Of a DNA stretch of 64,000 nucleotides, positions 34,150 through 42,687 are shown one piece after another. Under the pieces are notes generated by a model. That model was not told the DNA's origin. It did no database searches and was given only the letters and a program-made list of their open reading frames with translations. The stretch's first letter is position 1; every line of letters starts with the position of its first letter. Position numbers and translations under genes: made by a program. The stretch covers positions 1-64,000 of the forward strand of contig NZ_MSXV01000011.1 in assembly GCF_001945395.1 (NCBI RefSeq), written 5' to 3'. The stretch comes from Pseudomonas sp. PA15(2017). GTDB lineage: Bacteria > Pseudomonadota > Gammaproteobacteria > Pseudomonadales > Pseudomonadaceae.

Positions 34150-35671
34150 AACCGTGACCTTCGGCGCGCAGCCACTGCGTCTCGAACAGATCGTCAGCCT
34201 GGCCCAGCGCACCGCCCACGGCGCGCTGGACGAGAGCCCCGCATGGCGCGACCGCATCGCCCGCGGTGCGCGCTTCGTCGACAGCCTGCTGGACCGCGAA
34301 GGCATGATCTACGGCATCACCACCGGCTACGGCGACTCCTGTGTGGTGGCCGTGCCGCTGCATCAGGTCGAGGCGCTGCCGCGTCACCTGTACACCTTTC
34401 ACGGCTGCGGCCTGGGCAAGCTGCTCGACGCGCCAGCCACCCGCGCGGTGCTGGCCGCGCGCTTGCAGTCGCTTTGCCAGGGCATGTCCGGGGTGCGCCT
34501 GGAACTGCTCGAGCGCCTGCAGGCATTCATCGAATTCGATGTGCTGCCGCTGATCCCGGAAGAAGGTTCGGTGGGCGCCAGCGGCGACCTGACGCCACTG
34601 TCCTACATCGCCGCGACCCTGTGTGGCGAGCGTGAAGTCATGTATCGCGGCGAGCGCCGTAGCGCCGCTGACGTACACGCCGAACTGGGCTGGACGCCGC
34701 TGGTGCTGCGCCCCAAGGAAGCCCTGGCGCTGATGAACGGTACCGCGGTGATGACCGCCCTGGCCTGCCAGGCCTATTCCCGTGCCGACTACCTGCTCAA
34801 GCTGGCCACGCGCATCACCGCGCTGAACGTGATCGCCCTGCAGGGCAACCCGGAGCACTTCGACGAGCGCCTGTTCGCCGCCAAGCCGCACCCGGGCCAG
34901 AATCAGGTCGCCGCGTGGATCCGCCAGGACCTGGCCATCGACGCGCCGACCGCGCCGCTGCATCGCCTGCAGGATCGTTATTCCATCCGCTGCGCACCCC
35001 ACGTGCTCGGCGTACTGGCCGACAGCCTGGGGCTGTTGCGCCAGTTCATCGAGAACGAACTGAACAGCGCCAACGACAACCCGCTGATCGACCCCGATGA
35101 GGAGCGCGTGCTGCACGGTGGGCACTTTTACGGTGGGCATATCGCCTTCGCCATGGACAGCCTGAAGAACCTCATCGGCAACCTCGCCGACCTGCTCGAC
35201 CGCCAGCTCGCCCTGCTGGTCGACACCCGCTACAACCACGGCCTGCCGAGCAACCTGTCCGGCGCCCCCGTGGAAACCGCGATGATCAACCACGGTTTCA
35301 AGGCCGTGCAGATCGGCGCCAGCGCCTGGACGGCCGAAGCCCTGAAAAACACAATGCCGGCCAGCGTGTTCTCGCGCTCCACCGAATGCCACAACCAGGA
35401 CAAGGTGAGCATGGGCACCATCGCCGCCCGCGACGCCCTGCGCAGCCTGGAGCTGGCCGAGCAGGTCGCGGCCGCCACGCTGATCGCTGCCAACCAGGGC
35501 GTGTGGCTGCGCCAGCGCGCCGAAGCCACCGTGCTGCCGGCCGCCCTGGCCGATATGCATGGGCAACTGAGCGAAGACTTCCCGCCGCTGGTCGAGGATC
35601 GCGCCCTGGAAGGCGAACTGCGCCTGTGCCTGCAACGTATCCGCGCCCAGCACTGGAGCCTGTATGCGTAA
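34130..35671 (+). CDS. Aromatic amino-acid ammonia-lyase (HAL/PAL/TAL family)
   Basis: 513 aa. MIO-forming triad Ala150-Ser151-Gly152 in GSVGASGDLTPLSY and the catalytic Tyr61 in YGITTGYG. Removes ammonia from an aromatic amino acid; in flexirubin clusters a tyrosine ammonia-lyase makes the 4-coumarate starter. At the residue pair that sets substrate choice (Ser-His in histidase, His-Leu in bacterial TAL, Phe-Leu in PAL) this protein has Phe90-His91, so substrate is uncertain. Context (AMP-ligase, APE) favours tyrosine or phenylalanine over histidine. Confidence 0.8.
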   Translation: MTTQQPETVTFGAQPLRLEQIVSLAQRTAHGALDESPAWRDRIARGARFVDSLLDREGMIYGITTGYGDSCVVAVPLHQVEALPRHLYTFHGCGLGKLLDAPATRAVLAARLQSLCQGMSGVRLELLERLQAFIEFDVLPLIPEEGSVGASGDLTPLSYIAATLCGEREVMYRGERRSAADVHAELGWTPLVLRPKEALALMNGTAVMTALACQAYSRADYLLKLATRITALNVIALQGNPEHFDERLFAAKPHPGQNQVAAWIRQDLAIDAPTAPLHRLQDRYSIRCAPHVLGVLADSLGLLRQFIENELNSANDNPLIDPDEERVLHGGHFYGGHIAFAMDSLKNLIGNLADLLDRQLALLVDTRYNHGLPSNLSGAPVETAMINHGFKAVQIGASAWTAEALKNTMPASVFSRSTECHNQDKVSMGTIAARDALRSLELAEQVAAATLIAANQGVWLRQRAEATVLPAALADMHGQLSEDFPPLVEDRALEGELRLCLQRIRAQHWSLYA

Positions 35672-35690
35672 TTCGCCGCATTCCCACGAT

Positions 35691-35714
35691 TCGCGGGCAT
35701 GGCCCGCTCCCACA
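35691..35714. repeat. REP half-element within the APE operon
   Basis: TCGCGGGCATGGCCCGCTCCCACA contains the stem GCGGGC/GCCCGC. It lies in the 74-base gap between the ammonia-lyase and thioesterase genes, one of the few non-overlapping junctions of the operon. Confidence 0.65.
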
Positions 35715-35745
35715 GAGATAGCCATCGCTCTCAAGGACGCTCCCC

Positions 35746-36171
35746 ATGCGCGCTAAGGGCGTTCTGCAGGCCGAGGTGGAAATCCTCGTGCCGTTCTTCG
35801 ACGTGGACATGATGGAAATCGTCTGGCACGGCCACTACGTCAAGTACTTCGAACAGGCCCGCTGCGCCCTGCTCGACAAGCTCGACCACGGCTACCCGCA
35901 GATGCGCGACAGCGGCTACGCCTGGCCGGTGATCGACCTGCAGCTGCGCTACATCCGCGGCGCCACCTTCGGCCAGCGCATCAGCGTGTGCGCCGACCTG
36001 GTGGAATGGGAGAACCGCCTGAAGATCCATTACCTGATCAGCGACACCGCCACCGGCGAACGCATGACCCGCGGCAGCAGCGTGCAGGTCGCGGTGGAGA
36101 TCGCCACCCGCGAAATGCAGCTGGCCTCGCCCAAGGTCTTCATCGATGCCGTGCAGCGGGTGATCGGATGA
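35746..36171 (+). CDS. apeK: Hotdog thioesterase (ApeK-like, 4-hydroxybenzoyl-CoA thioesterase family)
   Basis: 141 aa. Hotdog fold with the catalytic loop FDVDMMEIVWHGHYVKYFE; Asp in that loop is the usual nucleophile or base. Likely releases or edits acyl chains from the ACP. AAGGA precedes the ATG at 35746. Stop overlaps the LolA-like start (ATGA). Confidence 0.8.
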   Translation: MRAKGVLQAEVEILVPFFDVDMMEIVWHGHYVKYFEQARCALLDKLDHGYPQMRDSGYAWPVIDLQLRYIRGATFGQRISVCADLVEWENRLKIHYLISDTATGERMTRGSSVQVAVEIATREMQLASPKVFIDAVQRVIG

Positions 36172-36776
36172 AAATCCTGGCGCGTTTCTCCCTGCTGGTC
36201 GGCCTGCTGCTCAGCGCGCTGAACAGCCAGGCCGAGCCACTGACCCTGGATCAACTGAGCCAGCAGCTGTCGCAGCACCCCGTGGTGCGTGGCCCGTTCG
36301 TGCAGGAAAAGCACCTGCGCGCCCTGCCGCAACCGCTGACCAGCAGCGGCACCTTCGTGCTGGCCGCCGATGCCGGCCTGATGTGGAAGCTGGAGAAACC
36401 GCTCGAGCAGGCTTACCGCATCGACACCAACGGCATCGCCAAGCGCACCGCCGAGGGCTGGCAGATGCAACCGGGGCGCGACGTGGCGGCTCAGCAGAGC
36501 AAGTTGTTTCTCGACGTGCTCAAGGGCAACCACAGCGGCCTGGCGCGCAATTTCGCGCTGCAGCTCAGTGGCGATGCCAAGGCCTGGACCCTGACCCTGA
36601 CGCCGACCTCGCTGCTGCTCAAGCAGGTGTTCAGCCGTATCGACATCGGCGGTGGCGAACTGGTCGAGCGCATCGAGCTGCACGAAACCCAGGGTGACCG
36701 CACCTTGCTGCGCATGCCCGCCAGCGTCGCCGGCGAGGCCCTGAGCGAACAGGAGCGCAGCGATTTTGCGCGCTGA
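36168..36776 (+). CDS. LolA-like outer-membrane lipoprotein carrier (ApeL-like)
   Basis: 202 aa with a signal peptide (residues ~1-22, cut after NSQA). LolA-fold periplasmic carrier; in APE clusters it is thought to ferry the hydrophobic pigment to the outer membrane together with the MMPL exporter and the DUF3261 lipoprotein. The MMPL gene starts 11 bases before its stop. Confidence 0.8.
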   Translation: MKILARFSLLVGLLLSALNSQAEPLTLDQLSQQLSQHPVVRGPFVQEKHLRALPQPLTSSGTFVLAADAGLMWKLEKPLEQAYRIDTNGIAKRTAEGWQMQPGRDVAAQQSKLFLDVLKGNHSGLARNFALQLSGDAKAWTLTLTPTSLLLKQVFSRIDIGGGELVERIELHETQGDRTLLRMPASVAGEALSEQERSDFAR

Positions 36777-39102
36777 GCACACCCTGATCGAACGCCGCCT
36801 GCCGCGGCTGTTCGCCGTGCTGCTGGTGGCGCTGTTGGCGCTGACCGCCTGGCAATGGCGCAACGGCCCGCCGATAGCGGCCAGCATGCTCGCCCTGCTG
36901 CCCAGCGGCGCCGGTGACGCACGCCTGCAACAGGCCGAAGCACGCATGCAGGAGCCGATTCAGCACGACCTGCTGGTGCTGGTCGGCCATCCGCAGCGCG
37001 AGCGGGCGGTCGCCCTGGCAGCCGAACTGGGGCGGCAATGGCAGGCCAGTGGCCACTTCGAGCAGGTGCGCTGGCAGCTCGACAGCGACCTCGATGCCCT
37101 GCGCCAGCACTTGCGCGACAGCCGCCTGAACCTGCTGCCTGCCACCGACCGCCAGTTGCTGATCGAGCGACCGGACGCCTTCATCGAGCAACGCGCCGCA
37201 GCGCTGTTCGACCCCTTCGCCTCGTTCAGCCTGCTGCCGCCGGAGCAGGACTGGCTCGGCCTGGGCGCCCGCGCCCAGCAGGCACTGAATTTCGGCGGCC
37301 GGATGCAGCCGGACCTGGCCAGCGGCACCCTGCTGGTCAACGAGCCCGGCATGAGCTGGGCCGTGCTGCACCTGCGCAGCCGTGGCGATGCCTTCGATAT
37401 GCAGGCGCCACTGGTCATCGCCCAGGGCATCGACGCGGCTCGCCAGATCGTCGAGGCCGATGGCGGCCAGCTGCTCGCCACTGGCGGCGCGCTGTATGCC
37501 GCCGCCGGCCAGAACAAGGCGATGAGCGAGATGACCCTGATCGGCGGCGCGGCCAGCCTCGGCACCCTGTTGCTGTTGCTGATCGGCTTTCGCCGCCCGC
37601 GGGTGCTGCTCAGCCTGCTGCCCATCGGCGTGGCGCTGGTGGCCGGTTGCGCCGCCTGCGTGCTGATCTTCGGGCAGATCAACGCCCTGACCCTGGTGCT
37701 CGGCGCCAGCCTCATCGGGGTGGCCGCCGACTATCCGCTGCATTACCTGAGCAAGAGCTGGGGCCACGCCGAGTGGCGCAGCTGGAGCGCGCTACGCAGC
37801 ACCCTGCCGGGCCTGAGCCTGAGCCTGGGCACCAACCTGATCGGCTACCTGGCGCTGGCCTTCACGCCATTCCCGGCACTGACCCAGATCGCCGCGTTCT
37901 CCGCCGCCGGGCTGATCGGCGCCTACCTGTGCTCCGTGTGCCTGCTGCCGGCCTGGCTGAACGGCATGCGCCTGCGCCCGGCGCCACGCCTGCTGGCCAT
38001 CGCGACCCAGGCGATGAGCTGGCACGGTCGCCTGCGCCAGGGCAGCGGCACCTACTGGCTGCTGGCGCTGTTCCTGGCGTTCTGCGCCGCCGGCATCTGG
38101 CAACTGCACAGCCAGAACGATCTGCGTCAGTGGCTGGGCAAGGACCCGGCGCTGTTTGCCCAGTCGCAACGCATCGTCGAACTCACCGAGCAGCAGCCCA
38201 CCAGCCAGTTCTTCCTGGTGCGCGCCAACGACCAAGCGCAGTTGCTGCAGCGCCAGCAGGCGCTCGGCGTGCGGCTCGACGCACTGGCCAGTGGCGGCCA
38301 GCTGCGCAGCTACCTGTCGCTCAATCAGCTGCTCGCTCCCGCCGATCGACTGCAGGCCTCCCGCGAAGCGTTGCGAGCGCTACCCGCTTACTGGCAACCG
38401 CTCCTGGCGCTGGGCATCCCCGCCGAAGCCTTGCAGGCCGAGCTGCAGCAACTACTGGCACAACCCCAGGCAAGCCTGGAGCAGGCCCTGGCGAGCCCGC
38501 TGGCCGAGCCCTGGCGGGCGCTGTGGCTGGGCCGCGACGAACGGGGTGTGGCCGCCATCGTCAGCCTGCAGGGGCAGACCGACAGCACCGTGCTGCAAGG
38601 TGCGGTGGATGGCCTGGAAGGCGTGCAGCTGGTCGACCGCCTGGGCGAGCTGAACGGCCTGTTCGCCGCCACCCAGGTCAGCGCCGCCGAACTCAAGCTG
38701 ATCTCCTGCCTGGCCATCGTCCTGCTGCTGTGCCTGCCGTTCGGCATTGGCGGCGCCTTGCGGGTGGTCTGCCTGCCGCTGCTGGCGGCGCTGGCGGCAC
38801 TGGCCTGCCTGGGTTGGCTGGGCCAGCCGCTGACGCTGTTCAGCCTGTTCGGTTTGCTGCTGATCACCGCCATCGGCGTCGATTACGCCATCCTGATGCG
38901 CGAGAACATCGGCGGGCCGGCGGTCAGCCTGCTCGGCACCCTGCTTTCGGCGGTCTCCAGCTGGCTGTCGTTCGGCCTGCTGCTGGTCAGCCAGACGCCC
39001 GCCATCGCCAACTTCGGCCTGGCCATCAGCCTGGGCCTGATGTTCTGCTTCCTGCTCTCACCCTGGGCCGCTCCGCGGTATGCCAAAGAGGCTCACCCAT
39101 GA
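36766..39102 (+). CDS. MMPL/RND-type exporter (ApeM-like)
   Basis: 778 aa, starting at TTG 36766 with AGGAG upstream. Two repeats of a large periplasmic loop and six-helix block; acidic signatures GVAADYPLHY and GVDYAILM in the membrane helices correspond to proton-relay positions of MMPL proteins. Likely extracts the aryl polyene lipid from the inner membrane. The stop overlaps the next start (ATGA). Confidence 0.85.
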   Translation: MRAEHTLIERRLPRLFAVLLVALLALTAWQWRNGPPIAASMLALLPSGAGDARLQQAEARMQEPIQHDLLVLVGHPQRERAVALAAELGRQWQASGHFEQVRWQLDSDLDALRQHLRDSRLNLLPATDRQLLIERPDAFIEQRAAALFDPFASFSLLPPEQDWLGLGARAQQALNFGGRMQPDLASGTLLVNEPGMSWAVLHLRSRGDAFDMQAPLVIAQGIDAARQIVEADGGQLLATGGALYAAAGQNKAMSEMTLIGGAASLGTLLLLLIGFRRPRVLLSLLPIGVALVAGCAACVLIFGQINALTLVLGASLIGVAADYPLHYLSKSWGHAEWRSWSALRSTLPGLSLSLGTNLIGYLALAFTPFPALTQIAAFSAAGLIGAYLCSVCLLPAWLNGMRLRPAPRLLAIATQAMSWHGRLRQGSGTYWLLALFLAFCAAGIWQLHSQNDLRQWLGKDPALFAQSQRIVELTEQQPTSQFFLVRANDQAQLLQRQQALGVRLDALASGGQLRSYLSLNQLLAPADRLQASREALRALPAYWQPLLALGIPAEALQAELQQLLAQPQASLEQALASPLAEPWRALWLGRDERGVAAIVSLQGQTDSTVLQGAVDGLEGVQLVDRLGELNGLFAATQVSAAELKLISCLAIVLLLCLPFGIGGALRVVCLPLLAALAALACLGWLGQPLTLFSLFGLLLITAIGVDYAILMRENIGGPAVSLLGTLLSAVSSWLSFGLLLVSQTPAIANFGLAISLGLMFCFLLSPWAAPRYAKEAHP

Positions 39103-40247
39103 GCGTACTCGCGTTCTGGCTGGTCGCCCTGGCCGCTTATGCCGTGGTCGGCATCGCCGGCGGCCGGCGACTGATTCCCATCGTCGGCCAGTTGCTGGTC
39201 GCCAGCCTGGCGGTGCCCGCACTACTGCTCGGCTGGGTAGAGCCGCACCTGAACCTTGGCGCGGCCGATCTGCTGGCGCCGACCTGGGTCGATCTGGCCT
39301 ATGGCCTGTGCTTCGCCCTGCTGCTGGGCTACATCCTCAGCGACGTGATCGATCTGGAGTTGAGCCCGGCGTGCCTGAAGATCGCCCTGCCGAGTTTTCT
39401 GCTGCCCCTGCTGGCCGGTTTGGCCTGCGCCCTGTGGGTGCTGCCGGGGGACTACGGTTGGCTGAGCGCGATCGGAATCGGCCTGCTGTTCTCGATCACC
39501 GCGATTCCGGTGCTGTACCTGTTCCTGCAGAGCATCGGCTACCCGCCGGCGGCCACCAAACGCCTGCTGCACGCGGCGATCCTCATGGACTTCATGTGCT
39601 GGAGCCTGTTTGGCCTGGCACAGGGCAGCAGCCACCCGGCCAGCCTGCTGTGGCCACTGCTGGCCGCCGCGCTGCCGCTGGCGCTCAACCTGCTGCGGCT
39701 GCGCCACCCGCTGTTCTACAGCCTGCCGTTCTTCGCCCTGATGGTGCTGCTGCACAACCTCAAGCTCAACGCCCTGGTGTTCGGCATCGCCTACATGTTG
39801 TGCCTGGCGGCGATCCGCATGCCATTCCAGCTGCCTTTGCCGCAGCACCAGTGGAAGCTGCTGATGAACGGCCTGGCGGTACCGCTGATCCTCACCTGCG
39901 GCGTGCTGCGCGTGGACTTTCACGGCATCGGCGCGGCCGGCTCCTGGTTCGCCGTCGGCGTGCTGCTGGTGGCGCCGGTGCTCAGCAAGGTGCTCGGCAG
40001 CTGGCTGGGCCTGCACTGGGCCGATCCCGCTGCCACGGCGCGGATCAAGTGGCACGAAAGTTTGCTGCTGAACATTCGCGGCCTGACCGAGATCGTCTTT
40101 CTCAACCTGCTTCTGCAACTGCAGCTGATCGATGCCATGGTGTATTTCGGCCTGCTGCTGATGAGCCTGTTCTCCACCCTGCTGCCCGCCGTGATGGGTC
40201 GGCGCGTTTACCCGAGCGAGGCAAAAAGCCGTTATGAAATCTCCTGA
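39099..40247 (+). CDS. CPA-type cation/proton antiporter-like membrane protein
   Basis: 382 aa with about 11-12 hydrophobic helices. The helix arrangement and segments such as GLLFSITAIPVLYLFLQ (Na+/H+ exchanger-like core) and NIRGLTEIVFLNLLLQ match KefB/CPA2-like exchangers; the usual double-Asp centre is not obvious, and LMDF in AAILMDFMCW may supply one Asp. No TrkA domain. Not part of the basic E. coli APE set. Possible role in energising or buffering pigment export. Overlaps neighbours at both ends. Confidence 0.65.
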   Translation: MSVLAFWLVALAAYAVVGIAGGRRLIPIVGQLLVASLAVPALLLGWVEPHLNLGAADLLAPTWVDLAYGLCFALLLGYILSDVIDLELSPACLKIALPSFLLPLLAGLACALWVLPGDYGWLSAIGIGLLFSITAIPVLYLFLQSIGYPPAATKRLLHAAILMDFMCWSLFGLAQGSSHPASLLWPLLAAALPLALNLLRLRHPLFYSLPFFALMVLLHNLKLNALVFGIAYMLCLAAIRMPFQLPLPQHQWKLLMNGLAVPLILTCGVLRVDFHGIGAAGSWFAVGVLLVAPVLSKVLGSWLGLHWADPAATARIKWHESLLLNIRGLTEIVFLNLLLQLQLIDAMVYFGLLLMSLFSTLLPAVMGRRVYPSEAKSRYEIS

Positions 40248-41478
40248 AGTCCAACAGCATCAGATCGTCGTAGCCGGTGCCGGCCCGGCTGGCGCGATTG
40301 CCGCCGCCATCCTCAAGCGCAAGGGCCACGAGGTGCTGATCCTCGAGCGCCAGCGCTTCCCGCGCTTCTCGATCGGCGAGAGCCTGCTGTCGCACTGCCT
40401 GGACTTCGTCGAGGAAGCCGGGATGATCGACGCGGTGCGTGCCGCGGGCTTCCAGACCAAGCACGGCGCAGCCTTCGCCTGGGGCGATCGCTACACCGAC
40501 TTCGATTTCCGCGAGACCTTCACGCAGAGCTTCGGCTCAACCTACCAGGTGCAGCGCGCCGATTTCGACAAGGTGCTGGCCGACGCCGCCGAGCGCCAGG
40601 GCGCGACCATCCGCTACGAAGAGGAAATCGTCGCCGTGGACTTCAGCGGCGAGCAGCCGTTGCTGTCGGTACGCCGCCTGACCGACGGCCACGAGTATCA
40701 GGTGCGCTGCGCCTTCGTGCTCGACGCCAGCGGCTATGGCCGCCTGCTGCCGCGCCTGCTTGACCTCGAACTGACGTCCAACCTGCCGATGCGCAAGGCG
40801 CTGTTCACCCATATCGAAGACCGCATCGATCATCCGTCCTTCGACCGCGAGAAGATCCTCATCACCACCCACGCCAGTCTGCGCGACGTGTGGTTCTGGA
40901 CCATTCCGTTCAGCAACGGCCGTTGCTCCCTCGGCGTGGTCGGCCTGGCCGAGCGCTTCAGCGGTTACCCCGACGACATGGACGCCGCGCTCAAGCAGTT
41001 CGTTGCCGAAACGCCGAGCCTGGCCAAGGTGCTGGGCAATGCCGTGTGGGACACCCCGGTGCGCGAGATCAAGGGCTACTCGGCCAACGTCAAGGCACTG
41101 CACGGCAAGGGCTTCGCGCTGCTGGGCAACGCTGCCGAGTTCCTCGACCCGGTATTCAGCTCGGGCGTGACCATCGCCATGCGTTCGGCAAGCATGGCCG
41201 CCAACCTGCTGCACCGCCAGTTGAGCGGCGAGACCGTGGATTGGGAACAAGACTTCGCGATTCCACTCAAACGCGGCGTCGATACCTTCCGCGTGTACGT
41301 CGAAGGTTGGTACGACGGCAGCTTCCAGGACGTCATCTACTACCCCAATGCCTCGCCCGAGATCCGCGCCATGATCAGCTCCATCCTCGCCGGCTATGCG
41401 TGGGACGCGCGCAACCCCTATGTCGCCGAACCCAAGCGCCGCCTGCGGGTGCTCGCCGAGTTGTGCGCCAGTGCCTAA
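40234..41478 (+). CDS. FAD-dependent halogenase-like oxidoreductase
   Basis: 414 aa. FAD site GAGPAG (residues 15-20), a Lys76 in QTKHGAAFAWG aligned with the halogenase KxGxxF segment, DASGYGR for FAD, and WFWTIP at 220-225, matching the WxWxIP motif of flavin halogenases. Xanthomonadins, related aryl polyenes, are halogenated. Without modelling it could also be a phenol hydroxylase or reductase of the same fold. Overlaps the antiporter gene by 14 bases. Confidence 0.7.
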   Translation: MKSPEVQQHQIVVAGAGPAGAIAAAILKRKGHEVLILERQRFPRFSIGESLLSHCLDFVEEAGMIDAVRAAGFQTKHGAAFAWGDRYTDFDFRETFTQSFGSTYQVQRADFDKVLADAAERQGATIRYEEEIVAVDFSGEQPLLSVRRLTDGHEYQVRCAFVLDASGYGRLLPRLLDLELTSNLPMRKALFTHIEDRIDHPSFDREKILITTHASLRDVWFWTIPFSNGRCSLGVVGLAERFSGYPDDMDAALKQFVAETPSLAKVLGNAVWDTPVREIKGYSANVKALHGKGFALLGNAAEFLDPVFSSGVTIAMRSASMAANLLHRQLSGETVDWEQDFAIPLKRGVDTFRVYVEGWYDGSFQDVIYYPNASPEIRAMISSILAGYAWDARNPYVAEPKRRLRVLAELCASA

Positions 41479-41488
41479 GGAGATCGCG

Positions 41489-42211
41489 ATGGATCGCGCC
41501 GCCGCCACCTACGTCGAAGAGACCGGTTTCGGTTTCTGGTTCCTGCGCAGCCACGTGTGGCAGCACCATGTGCTGCGCGTGGCCGTCGACGACCTGCGCG
41601 GGTTGATCGATGGCCCGCTGCCGGTCGCACCGGTGGTGCTGGATGCCGGCTGCGGCCAGGGCAAGTCGTTTTCGCTGCTGCAGCGTGCGTTTTCGCCGGC
41701 GCGAATCATCGGCCTGGATGCCGACCCGCACAGCCTCGACTGCTCGCGTGCCGAAGCTCAGCGCCTGGGTCTCGACGTGCAATTGATCGCCAGCGACTGC
41801 GCGGCGATCCAGTTGCCCGATGCCAGCGTGGACATGCTCTTCTGCCACCAGACCTTTCATCATCTGGTCGAGCAGGAGCAGGCGCTGGCCGAGTTCTGGC
41901 GCGTGCTCAAGCCCGGTGGCCTGCTGCTGTTCGCCGAGTCGACCAAGTACTACATCGACACCTGGGTGATTCGCTGGCTGTTCCGCCACCCCATGGACGT
42001 GCAGAAGAGTGCCGATGAATACCTGGCCATGCTGCACCAGCAGGGTTTCGAATTCAGCGAACGCAACGTCTCCTACCCGTACCTGTGGTGGAGCCGCTCG
42101 GAAGATTTCGGCCTGCTGGAGCGCTGGGGCATCCGCAAGGCCAAACCCTTCGGCCAGCGCAACGAGACCCTGGTCAACGCCGCGGTGCGCAAACCGCTGG
42201 AGCCGGCATGA
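41489..42211 (+). CDS. Class I SAM-dependent methyltransferase
   Basis: 240 aa from ATG 41489 (TAAGGAGA upstream). SAM motif I VVLDAGCGQGKS, motif II IIGLDADP, motif IV MLFCHQTFHHL. APE clusters often carry a methyltransferase (ApeB in others) that decorates the aryl head or terminal carboxylate. Here it follows the flavoprotein and precedes the DUF3261 lipoprotein (ATGA overlap). Likely tailors the head group. Confidence 0.75.
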   Translation: MDRAAATYVEETGFGFWFLRSHVWQHHVLRVAVDDLRGLIDGPLPVAPVVLDAGCGQGKSFSLLQRAFSPARIIGLDADPHSLDCSRAEAQRLGLDVQLIASDCAAIQLPDASVDMLFCHQTFHHLVEQEQALAEFWRVLKPGGLLLFAESTKYYIDTWVIRWLFRHPMDVQKSADEYLAMLHQQGFEFSERNVSYPYLWWSRSEDFGLLERWGIRKAKPFGQRNETLVNAAVRKPLEPA

Positions 42212-42687
42212 AACACCTGCTGACCCTCGCCTGCATCCTGCTGCTGACGGCCTGTGCCGCCCGCACGCCGTTACCTGCCGCCACGCCGCAACTGGCGCAG
42301 CCGCTGCCGATGTCGCTGCAGATCAGCACCGCCGATGGCCAGGACTGGCTGCTGGTAATCCAGGCCGAGGGTGCGGCACTGCGCTGGTCGCTGTTCGATC
42401 CGCTCGGCGTGCCGCTGGCCCGGCAATCGCTGGCAGGCGGCGCCTGGCACAACGACGGCCTGCTGCCACCCAACCCTGCGGCCCGCGAGCTGTTCGCCGC
42501 CCTGCTGTTCGCCCTCACCCCGGACGCGCAATTGGCCGGCAGTTACGCCGATAAAAGCTGGCGACAAGGCGCCGAAGGGCGCCAGCTGGCACCTGACTGG
42601 CGCATCCGCTATAGCGCCGGGCAGGCCATCGAACTCAGCAATGCCACGCAGCAGTACCGGGTGCGCCCGCTGGAGACGCCACCATGA
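42208..42687 (+). CDS. DUF3261 lipoprotein of APE cluster (ApeN-like)
   Basis: 159 aa. Lipoprotein signal with lipobox LTAC (Cys16). DUF3261 proteins occur almost only in aryl polyene loci, next to LolA and MMPL genes, and may act as the outer-membrane receptor in pigment transfer, like LolB. Stop overlaps the ketosynthase start (ATGA). Confidence 0.8.
   Translation: MKHLLTLACILLLTACAARTPLPAATPQLAQPLPMSLQISTADGQDWLLVIQAEGAALRWSLFDPLGVPLARQSLAGGAWHNDGLLPPNPAARELFAALLFALTPDAQLAGSYADKSWRQGAEGRQLAPDWRIRYSAGQAIELSNATQQYRVRPLETPP

Noticed and set aside
34103..35734. Minus-strand frame opposite the ammonia-lyase
   Set aside because: Antisense shadow; no start signal and no motif.
37038..39098. Long plus-strand frame over the MMPL exporter gene
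   Set aside because: Arg/Pro/Ala-rich out-of-frame translation; only its last part, from 39099, is the real antiporter gene.
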